Positions 1 through 10,400 of a DNA stretch of 64,000 nucleotides are shown here, piece by piece. Every line of letters starts with the position of its first letter. Positions within the stretch are counted from its first letter, which is position 1. This DNA comes from Nipponacmea schrenckii (Eukaryota; Mollusca; Gastropoda; Lottiidae). The stretch is taken from positions 3,658,001 through 3,722,000 of the forward strand of contig JAUJPP010000002.1 of assembly GCA_030562195.1 (NCBI GenBank), read 5' to 3'. The notes beneath the pieces were generated by a model. That model was not told the DNA's origin. It ran no database searches and was given only the letters and a program-made list of their open reading frames with translations. A program made the position numbers and the translations under genes.

Positions 1-544
1 TGAAAATCGAAAAATATTTAGTACAAGTGATTGACCTTGTTTTTGAAAATGCTTTAACTCGTAAACACTCTAGAAAGAACAATTTTGAATGGATTTTGAT
101 GAAACTTGGCTTTAGTATTTGTTTTCTCACAAGGATAAACCCTATTGAAAATCAGATAAATCGAAAAATATTTAGTGTCAGTTATTGCGCCTGTTTTCAA
201 AAACGCTTTCAACTTTTGGCTTGTGAACACTCTAAAAATTCCTTTTTGACAAAACTCGCTGAAATTGTTTAATATCAACCAAGAATGAGCCTTATTAAGA
301 ATTAAAAATATCAAAATATTATTAAGGGTGAACCCTATTGCAAATCATAAAGATACCGAAAAATATTTAATGAGTTGTTATTAGGTACAATTCTTGACAG
401 TTTTTAATGAAACTAGAGACCCTAGAAAAAAATAGGTTGGAAGGTTGAATATTTCATTCCACTTATTGTAACCTTACTGAAAAGTTTTTATTTGAAATAA
501 ATGCTGCCAGTGGGCGTATATTACCTTGCCTGGCAAGCTATCTT
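1..544 (+). mobile_element. Pearl-like / HINE element, right part (cut by the window edge)
   Basis: Contains 161-bp-type core repeats (about 1-310) and the conserved end GGGCGTATATTACCTTG, then a short palindrome CTTGCCTGGCAAG, closing with AGCTATCTT. The sequence matches 2241-2787 closely, but the flank after AGCTATCTT differs, so the end of the element is defined by comparing copies. Confidence 0.65.
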
Positions 545-737
545 GTTGTCACAAAAGATAACCTTATAAGGTCATTATGTCTTCTGAGATTACTATGAAA
601 AATTTAAGTGAATTGGTAATGCTTTTTCTTCAAAAATTTTCATTATAGCATGTGACAATAATGTAAATAAAGGTTTCAGACTTTCAAACACATTTCTCTA
701 GATGTAAATGAAAAGTCTTCAGAAATTTTAGAAAACT

Positions 738-922
738 AATTTTCTACATACAAAAAAACCAGGATGCCACTTCAAGAGTATAACTTGTTGAAAACTTTAA
801 TGCAGGTTTTCGTGCATGTATTATGTTATTTTCTCATGAAATGAATTAAAAAAGATAAATAACATTAAGAGGAAGGCTAATAAATAACATATCTCTAAGA
901 ATATATATAAAAAAATATTGGC
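738..922. repeat. 185-bp repeat, first copy (second at 3316-3500)
   Basis: Matches 3316-3500 base for base except for about one position (ATATATATAA against ATATATCAAA). The two copies have different flanks on both sides, so this is an insertion-like unit and not part of one long tandem duplication. Confidence 0.85.
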
Positions 923-1086
923 AAAGATGTGGAATATTTTGAAGCATCAGTACTTGAATATCTTGATACAAGATGAAATGTGAAGATTACCCATTTCTTA
1001 TAACTTTATAAAAAGGTCAACATGTTAAAAGGATTGTCATCAATCAACATTTTTATAAATCTATGTTTTATTGATGTTAGTTTTTA

Positions 1087-2787
1087 TACGCCCACATGAA
1101 ATGGGGGGCGTATATTGTCGTCACCCACATCCGTCCGTCCGTCCGTCCGTCCGTCCGTCCGTCCGTCGGTCCGTCCGTCCGTCCGTCCACAATTGCTCGT
1201 AAACACTCTACACGGTGTAATTCTTGACGGATTTAGATGAAACTTAATATGAGTGTTTATGATCACGCAAGGATGAACCCTATTGAAAATCAGCGAAATC
1301 GGAAAAAAATTAGTATGAGTTCGTGCCCTTGTTCTTGAATGGCTCGTAAACACTCTACAACGTGCAATTCTTGACCGATTTTGATGAAACTTGGTGTGAG
1401 AGTATGTTATAACTCAAGGATAAACCCTATCGAAAATCAGCGAAATCGAAAAACATTTAGTATGAGTTATTGCCCTTGTTCTTGAAAACGCGTTCAATTT
1501 TAGCTTGTAAACATTCTTGAGAGAACAATTTTTAATGGATTTTAATGAAACTTGGCCTGAGTATTTGTTATCACCCAAGGATGAAGCCTATTGAAAACCA
1601 GTCAAATCGAAAAAAAATTAATATCAGTTATTGCCCTTGTTTTTGAAAACGCGTTCAATTTTTAGCTTGTAAACACTCTAGAAAGCACAGTTATTGACCG
1701 ATTTTGACGAAACTTGCTGAAATTGTTTAATATCACCCAAGAATGAACCCTTTTGAAAATAGCACATATCGAAATATATTTAATAGGAATTATTGCCTTT
1801 GTTCTATAAAATGTGTTGGATTTTTGCCTTGTAAACACTCTACAAGTCACAATTCTTGAGCGATTTTGACATAACTTGGCATGAGTATTTGTAATCACCT
1901 AAGGATGAACCCTATTGAAATTCAGTTAAATCGAAAAATATTTAGTATCAGTTATTGCCCTTGTGTTTGAAAACGCGTTCAATTTTAGCTTGTAAGCACT
2001 CTAGAAAGAACAATTCTTAATGGATTTTGATAAAACTTGGCTTGAGTATTTGTTTTTACCCAAGGATGAACTTTATTGAAAATCAAATAAATCGAAATAT
2101 ATTTAGTGTCAGTTATAGCCCTTGTTCTTGAAAACGCGTTCAATTTTAGCTTGTAAACACTCTAGAAAGAACAATTTTTAATGGATTTTGATGTAACTTG
2201 GCTGGAGTATTTGTTGTCTCCCAAGGATGAACTCTATTGAAAATCGAAAAATATTTAGTACAAGTTATTGCCCTTGTTTTTGAAAACGCGTTCAATTTAA
2301 CTCGTAAACACTCTAGAAAGAACAATTTTAAAAGGATTTTGATGAAACTTGCTTTTAGTATTTGTTTTCTAAGAAGGATAAACCCTATTGAAAATCAGAT
2401 AAATCGAAAAATATTTAGTGTCAGTTATTGGGCCTGTTTTCAAAATCGCTTTCAACTTTTGGCTTGTGAACACTCTAAACATTCATTTTTGACAAAACTC
2501 GCTGAAATTGTTTAATATCAACCAAGGATGAGCCTTATTAAGAATTAAAAATATCAAAATATTATTAAGGGTGAACCCTATTGCAAATCATAAAAATACC
2601 GAAAAATATTTAATGAGTTGAGTTATGTACAATTCTTGACAGTTTTTAATGAAACTAGAGACCCTAGAAAAAAATATATGGTGGAAGGTTGAATATTTCA
2701 TTCCACTTTTGTTACCTTACTGAAAAGTTTTTATTTGAAATAAATGCTGCCAGTGGGCGTATATTACCTTGCCTGGCAAGCTATCTT
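1087..2787 (+). mobile_element. Pearl-like / HINE non-autonomous element, complete copy
   Basis: The left end is an imperfect hairpin (TACGCCC ... GGGGCGTA) at 1087-1112. Next come a (CCGT)n microsatellite at 1131-1187, about eight to nine tandem copies of a core of about 161 bp (1195-2510; spacings 144-163), then a unique tail and the conserved right end with the palindrome CTTGCCTGGCAAG and AGCTATCTT. This order of hairpin, microsatellite, tandem core and subterminal repeat fits bivalve pearl and Helentron-associated INE-type elements. No protein is encoded. Helentron ancestry is inference. Confidence 0.65.
1131..1187. repeat. (CCGT)n tetranucleotide microsatellite
   Basis: About 14 copies of CCGT/GTCC with one interruption (GTCGGTCC). 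It lies at a fixed place inside the pearl-like element; a diverged counterpart in reverse orientation is at 47526-47582. Confidence 0.95.
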
Positions 2788-2815
2788 TATCATTCTATTA
2801 ATAGGCAATCTTTTC

Positions 2816-3165
2816 AAAGGATACTGCGTCTTAGAATGAACATTAAATTTGAAAATTTTAAACTTGGCCATATATTCATCTCTAAATAAACCCTTTGCCA
2901 TAAAAAACATAAAAAAATAAATAAATGTCCAAAAACCTTAGTAATTACTGGTATCCATAAACATGCATTTGATTATTGAAAAACGCTTAATAAATTGATT
3001 AAATGTTTTTTCAAAAATGACGTAGTATTGTGAGTTTTCCAGATTTTAAGGGATTCTGTTACTTTATGACACCAGGTTAGTTTACTGATGAACATATTGG
3101 CTACTCATATTGACTATTCTTGAGAACTAAAATTTTATGTTCATTCTAAGATGCAGTATCCCTTT
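2816..3165. mobile_element. Inverted-repeat element (MITE), family 1, complete
   Basis: The ends are inverted repeats of about 35 bp: AAAGGATACTGCGTCTTAGA at the left, and the reverse complement of AAAGGGATACTGCATCTTAG at the right. There is no coding capacity. It is a non-autonomous DNA transposon by structure; the superfamily is unknown. Relatives are at 5578-5899, 36637-37101 and 60648-60973. Confidence 0.65.
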
Positions 3166-3315
3166 AAGACTTTTTTGACAAGATTTGGGAGATATGTGTG
3201 TATTCAATCATCAAATGAAAATTCAAGATAGGGAAAACAAACATTTAGAAAGGTTTTTCTTCTAAAATATTCTAAAAGACCTTATGTTATGCAAGCTTTA
3301 TTTGGGATTAGTGAT
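2953..3315. repeat. Direct duplication, copy 1 (363 bp)
   Basis: By eye this is identical to 3501-3863 over its whole length. It covers the right part of the family-1 inverted-repeat element plus 150 bp of flank. Confidence 0.9.
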
Positions 3316-3500
3316 AATTTTCTACATACAAAAAAACCAGGATGCCACTTCAAGAGTATAACTTGTTGAAAACTTTAATGCAGGTTTTCGTGCATGTATT
3401 ATGTTATTTTCTCATGAAATGAATTAAAAAAGATAAATAACATTAAGAGGAAGGCTAATAAATAACATATCTCTAAGAATATATATCAAAAAATATTGGC

Positions 3501-3863
3501 ATCCATAAACATGCATTTGATTATTGAAAAACGCTTAATAAATTGATTAAATGTTTTTTCAAAAATGACGTAGTATTGTGAGTTTTCCAGATTTTAAGGG
3601 ATTCTGTTACTTTATGACACCAGGTTAGTTTACTGATGAACATATTGGCTACTCATATTGACTATTCTTGAGAACTAAAATTTTATGTTCATTCTAAGAT
3701 GCAGTATCCCTTTAAGACTTTTTTGACAAGATTTGGGAGATATGTGTGTATTCAATCATCAAATGAAAATTCAAGATAGGGAAAACAAACATTTAGAAAG
3801 GTTTTTCTTCTAAAATATTCTAAAAGACCTTATGTTATGCAAGCTTTATTTGGGATTAGTGAT
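3501..3863. repeat. Direct duplication, copy 2 (363 bp)
   Basis: Second copy of 2953-3315, separated from it by a 185-bp segment (3316-3500) that is itself a near-perfect copy of 738-922. Confidence 0.9.
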
Positions 3864-6800
3864 GTCATCAAACACTTAGTTTAGTGGATTAGCAAGAACC
3901 ACATATGTCTGATTGAAAATATCCGAAACAATCGCTTTGCAATCTCTCCAGAAACAATTAGTTTTATATCAAATTGATTTATTCTAATGTTTAAATCCAT
4001 AGTATATTTTACACCTTGGCCAGTGCTTCTATAAGAAAGTATCTCTAATAACAATAACAGGATCTCTCGACAAAATATAGTACCAATTCAAAATTGGGGC
4101 TGGTAAAATTGTGCTTAATTCAATGTCTGGAAAGTTAAATTTGTGTATTGTTAATGGCCTCCCACCATTTTACTTTCCATCTTTATTCACCTTCTTTTAA
4201 TGAAATCTATATGTATGTACTGAATCAACTTTTTACAAGTTAACAAAACAATGAAGTGTTTACTGATTGCCATGATTAAGAAATATCAATATTTGATATT
4301 GATAGAGTATAACAGTGATCTATGATGTAATGCCACTCTATTGTTAATTAATTATATCATATTCTGATTATTAATATATCATGTTAAATCATTCCTGATC
4401 ATATAATTATCATTGTGTAATAAATACATCAAGCATTACAATAAATGTGAAAACGTTCTTTAACTATTGGAACTTATTGTGATGAAATCAAATGCTTCAT
4501 GTTTAAAAATCTTTAGTAAAAACATTGCTGAACATTGAAATCAAAGATATTTTTTTTAAAATCAGGAGAACTTCTTAAAAAATCATTTTTAAATTTATGT
4601 TAAATTCTTACAAGGTTTTGACAATGAGTCATTCTTAGAATTATCATTAAAGGGGCAGATTCACCATTTGTTTGACCAATTATACCTTATTTTCAAAAAT
4701 GGCAAATTATTAGCTAAGCTAATCAGGTAGTGTTTTCATAGTCAACTGTTGAAATTAATATGTAAGCAGAATTATCTGTGTTTGAAAGTAAAAATGAGAA
4801 TAATGACTAGTTTGAGGTGCTTTTGAAGGAATTATGTAATTTTTGAGTAATTCTTGTACTTCTGAAAACTATTTACATTCATTCAAGACAAAAGTGAACC
4901 CCTAATATGGCGAACCATATCCTTTAAGGTAACATCCAAACTTTATTGAGTGAAAAATGTTGGTTATAGTCAGTACAAAACTTCAATGTCATTTAGTGTG
5001 ACATATCATTTTAAAAAGTTGTTTTTACTATGTACATGTCCATACATACTCACATGTACTTTGGAGTTAATGTTGAAAATGGATGTTTTTGGTACGTGAA
5101 CATGTAACAGTCTATTTAATCATCGCAAATTCTTGACGTAACTCATTAGCATATATCAAACCTGCAATTTCAAAACCTATTTTTAACATTTTCTTGAATA
5201 ATAAATGTAACTGTTTGCATTATTTATGAAGGGAACTTGTTAAAGCAATGAGCATGTTTCAACTGAAGACAAAGATATATTATTCTACCCCAGACATACA
5301 TTATTCTAGAACTTGTATTATTTCAACACCCTTCCATAATATACTATATAAACAATTCTCTACTCACTCTTACATCAACACCTCTAATGTTAGTTTAACT
5401 TTCAACAAATTTCTATTACCTTGATTTAAGGTACAAAAACTAATATTTGAATAGAATATGTACATAAATCTAACTTGCAATGCATTATTCAAATATAAAT
5501 GTGCATTTTTTCTGGCGGCATTAATTGAAATGTATAAGCCTACAATATAATTTATTGAAAATGCATGTCAACAATGTTAAAGGTATACTACCTCTTAGGA
5601 CGATCAAAAAATGAAATTTCCCCAACTTGGGCGGAGAGTTTTTTTTCATCAGTGGACTTTCTGGTGTCCAAACTATACAACAGAATCCCTCTGGATCTAA
5701 TCAATCCATAAAACGAAGGTTTAATCCATTAAACTAATCAATTTTAAAACATGCTTAGCCACTAAAACAAGTTATGCTTAGCAGGGTTTTTCAATAATTA
5801 CTTAGTTAAATATTCTGTTAGAGTATTCTCTTACTGACTAAATTTAAAACTTTAAATATCATGTTCACTTTAAGGGGTAGTATTCCTTTGATTGCAGTCT
5901 TATCAAATTTATGATTAAGATTTAAATAGGTGATATATGAATTGCCTACTTTAAGTCGTGTTATTTTTTAAATTTCTGTTTCCTCACCTTCAGGTCTGCA
6001 GGAGCTTTAAGTTCAGCTTTCCATTAACTTTTAAAAATACAAATCTGACATCTGGTTTGGCTGCAATGAAATAAAAAGGACGTAACAAGGGCAATAACTC
6101 TTTCTATGTAATAAAAAAGGGAAATGAATCTTTGAGGCTAATTAAGACATGCCATGTGCAATGAAGTACAACATAAGCAAAATCCTACTCTTTTTGTGAT
6201 TTCCATCTGTTGAGGGATCTGTCATTGACCTTTGGCATTGAACCCTTCAGCTAAGTCAGTAAGTGTCTAACTCACTGAACCACTGCTGCTCTTTCAAATT
6301 CATCAAAATTAGAAAACAATATTGGTTAGGGATGTACATAGGTGAAGACAAACTTTATCATCAAAATCATGTCAATTTTTACATAAAAATTTATAAAAGA
6401 AACTTGACTGCGTGACATTTTCTCTATATGAAATAGCATGTCATTAAGCATTTTAAAGTTATTTCATGCGATATATAATACAGAAGATATAATCTGAGTT
6501 TATATTTCACAGTAAGGTGTGGTATGACAGGTTATTATTCTACCTGATTGATGATAGGATCATATTGAATTAAACAGTAGGCTAATACTTATACTTACTG
6601 ACCCCAAAACACCTTTAATCTCATTGTATTAGCCCTGCTCATTTACATGTCTCATTTGAAATTAAATGACAGTACTCTATTATTATTTTTCAATTACATC
6701 ATACTGGTAAATTGCTGTCTAGGCTATTATTTTCTGCACTGTGATTTATGGGAATAGAATTTCCTGTTAGATTAAATACTCCATGTTCATGTATAAGTAT

Positions 6801-7228
6801 ATTATTTTGGGCAGTTAGGTTATGACATATTTTTAAAAGATACTTTTTTTATTTTCTGATATTTTTAGTCTCCATTGCAATTTATAAAGTTTTGTATCCA
6901 ACGTCTGTTCCAAAGGTGTATTTTATAACCAATCAAAGCTTCTTGTGTAAAATCTGTTTTTCTAAAAACTTTTCAAACCTTTATCCTTTTCACACCAGAA
7001 TTCTTTTACTACATGAATTTGATTTACATAAATCATCCGTTAAAAGCGGCAAAATTGGTATCAAGTATGAAAATAAAGGTAGTTCTGAATCTTGTAATGA
7101 TTTGTTGTCTGACATTAAATTGGCCCATTTCTGTTTATTACAGATGACTATTAGTCAGTGTGTGAATGTGGTAGAAGTCTCTCAGAACACACACTGAAAT
7201 TTAAGTTGTTTATTTTCATTACTGTCTT
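3864..7228. other. Non-coding AT-rich stretch left of the first TMTC2 exon
   Basis: No exon could be supported. It probably lies in a TMTC2 intron. It holds a diverged family-1 inverted-repeat element (5578-5899), a short SINE fragment (about 6146-6292) and a repeat-like segment near 4648-4930 whose ends share AAAGG and CGCCATATTAG-type inverted motifs. The open frame at 6892-7197 has no splice or homology support. Confidence 0.5.
5578..5899. mobile_element. Inverted-repeat element, family 1, diverged copy
   Basis: Left end AAAGGTATACTACCTCTTAG; the right end reads AAAGGAATACTACCCCTTAA in reverse complement. The ends resemble those at 2816-3165, but the interior differs. Confidence 0.5.
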
Positions 7229-7229
7229 G

Positions 7230-7381
7230 GGGGCCTTATTCTCGAAAACATAACTTAAATGTTTTTAGTGTTACAGTCATCTGATTGGTCACTTACTAAA
7301 ATTGATCTAAACTACGTTTTCTTATCCAATCACATTCCTGTATTTCTTAAAAGTTTATCTTATTTAAGTTTTGCAGAATAA
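7230..7381. mobile_element. Inverted-repeat element (MITE), family 2, just before the first TMTC2 exon
   Basis: Palindromic unit of about 150 bp with outer arms GGGGGCCTTATTCTCGAAAA and AAGTTTTGCAGAATAA, and inner arms CATCTGATTGGTCA and CCAATCACA. It ends about 45 bases before the exon acceptor at 7426. Relatives: 11200-11347, 25539-25682, 27777-27932, 40190-40312. Confidence 0.6.
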
Positions 7382-7426
7382 TATGAATTGTGTACAAAAA
7401 TAAATGATTTTTTTGTCTATTTTCAG

Positions 7427-10400
7427 TCTCGATTATTAGAAGGTGGTATTTTACTCTCAACCTATGGTGTCATATTAGTTATTTTAAGATTATATTTTAT
7501 GGGAAATAAAACTCCAGAGTTTGCACCGTCCGACAACCCTGCCTCAGATTCTAATAGTGTTTTAACTCGTACTTTTACTTATAATTTTTTACCTGCATTC
7601 AATGTGTGGATATTGTTGTGTCCCAGTGTTTTAAGTTTTGATTGGTCGATGGAATCTATTCCTTTAATTAAAAAAATCACAGATTTTAGAAATATATGGA
7701 CGTTACTACTATACTTTATTTTAGTGCACATAGCCATGAAAATTTTAAGAGATTTACACAGGAGTCATTTGAGTAATTTATCTCATTTTGTGAAACCACA
7801 TTCGAATGGAAACGGTGTAGGGCATCATTCAGCTACTAATACAAAAACAACAGTTTACACCAAAACAAGATTAAAACGACGAGGATCGAACAGTTCTACA
7901 GATAGTTGTGAAGAAATGCCTGTGTTTGCTCAAAAGGATTCCAGCAACATTGAAATTTTGATCATTTCGCTGTCCATAATAATATTTCCCTTCATTCCTG
8001 CATCTAATTTGTTTTTCTATGTGGGATTTGTGATAGCTGAAAGGATCTTATACATTCCAAGTATGGGGTTTTGTTTATTAGTAGCACATGGTGCTTCGTT
8101 ATTATATAAAAAGTGCTCTGCAAAATGGTGGAAGAAAAGTGTGATTGCCTCTGTTGTTGTGATTGTTTTATTGTTTAGTGTTAAGACTGTGTTAAGAAAT
8201 CGTGATTGGCAAACAGAAGAACAATTGTATAGATCTGGTATCCCTGTTAACCCTGCTAAAGGTGAGCAAACTGCTTTTGATGAAAATTAAAGATATATAG
8301 TTATCTGCATAGGTGGCTGAAAGAGTCCAATTTCAGGTAAACAGTGGGTGTGGTCAAATCTCGTGTTCCATGTTGTGTTAACACCATTACATAACACGAG
8401 TTTTGAACTCCTTCTTCATTTTAATATATTATATTATCTGGTGTTAACACCGAATAAAACCCGTAACACTAACACGGAACACTAACACGAAATTTGACCT
8501 CACCCAGTGTATTTACAGAAGGTAAATCTGATGTATCTGCAATGGATTATCCATTATGAATAAGTGAAATTGACAAGAGTTCTGATAACCAGGCTAATAA
8601 TACATGTATCTTGCAAATATTACTTGAATTGAACTATCATATTCTCTTTTAATGGGTGGAAAGGCCAATCTTTAGACAACTATATCTGTTTAAGCCATAC
8701 TTTTAACTCACAACAGTACTGAGTCATGACTGGCATATTGGGTCAAATAAACAGCCCTGCCACAGGTTCATAAAAACAACATAAACTGGTAGCATAGGTT
8801 AATGACTATGCAAATAAGAATATGTGTTCATTCACCATATAAACAAAACAACATGACATCTCTTGAAGTTTACAAAACATTTAAAGTTTGACTACAAGTT
8901 TCAATTTCATAACCCAGTGTACCCTGTTTAAATAACTTTTGTAGAAAGATGTAAAAATGCAACAAATTTCATATGACAAAAACTTTTATCCTACTACTTC
9001 GCTGTCTTTGCTTCTTTTTAATTTGAAAATAAAAGTAAAAGAGCCCAATGCAGGCAAAGTTTTACCTCATTGTACATTAGTCCATTTAAAGAAGTGTAGC
9101 ATAGTAGAACTCCGTTTGTCTATGATTTCAACTAATTGAACATTGCTGATGATGCCTTTTTTGTTCGAATAATTAGGCATAGGAAATTTACTTTAATTTA
9201 CTTGTGAATGTGTTAAATATTTAAGAACTATTGCCTTGGAACACCCAAACTTATTTGACATTTATTTTTATGATGAAAGTGAAAGTGTAGCAGACGCGAA
9301 AAAAAAGGGTGTTAAATTGATGCAGATTGTTGTCAATATTAGTTTGGTTTTACATAAAAACTAGAGTGATAATAGATTAACCATACCAGTTTAACATGTC
9401 TTTTTTACATAATATATATCTTCAACATGCACTGTGCATTTTAAAATACTCTACAATGTTATTTTAGCTACATCTCATTTCATTTTGATGTTCTACTCTA
9501 TTTGAACTTTTCTTTGATGCTTTATTAATTGTTTGTGATATTTAGGCAATATACTGCAATATAGAGCGGAAGATGACAACATCTTTTATTTGTTCCATGG
9601 ATGAGCTTTCTTTCAAACATGAACAATACATGATTTGACTATTCTCTAATAAACTCTTTATTTTATATGTGTCAGAATAAGATTCAATACACAAGGACAT
9701 GGTCCTGTCTAAAATTCAGCCCATGAGGCAATGCAATGGATAAAAAAATAAAATAAAATAAAAATACACAATACTTCAATATACAGTTTGTCTGAAACAA
9801 ACCACAAGTACATGTGAATTTAATGGACAGATCTATGTTCTGGTGATCAAGTACATGACAGCAATGGAAATATACAATATACAATCAAGAGAAGAAAATA
9901 GGATTTCTTAATTGATTTTTCTTATAATTATATAATTATTTGGTTCTCTTGCCACACCTTTTCCAAATGAGAATTAATCCAGGGCATTAATAGAGTAAAA
10001 AAAAATTCTTTCCCTAACAGTCTTCCTTTAGTTCCCATTGTATGAGGACCTAATTCAAACCCATGTAAAATAAAGAGTTTAATAAGTTTAGAGTACTTCT
10101 GTCATACTAAGAATGAAATTTCTAAAGGTACAACTTTTTTCATACCGTCCAATGTATTGCTTCCATGGACTGAATGCTAGACAGGATCATCTAATTGTTC
10201 ATTGGACCTTATTCTGACCTATGTAAAATCAAGAGTTTATTTTTTATTATATTCAACTTTATGCAGAAAAAAGCCATTATGACATAATTAGAATGAAAGG
10301 CGTAACAGGTCATGCCAAGAATGAAATTCATCTGCATCAATGATATTTTTTGTGATAGAATTTAAAACTACAATCTGTAGAGTGACAAGCCTATTTATTT

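Noticed and set aside
1084..1353. Open frame with an RTDG repeat peptide
   Set aside because: It is the translated GTCC microsatellite of the pearl-like element.
27..2515. Open frames of 78-92 codons sharing similar peptides (27-272, 1662-1898, 2237-2515)
   Set aside because: Shadows of the 161-bp core repeats; the similarity comes from the DNA repeat.
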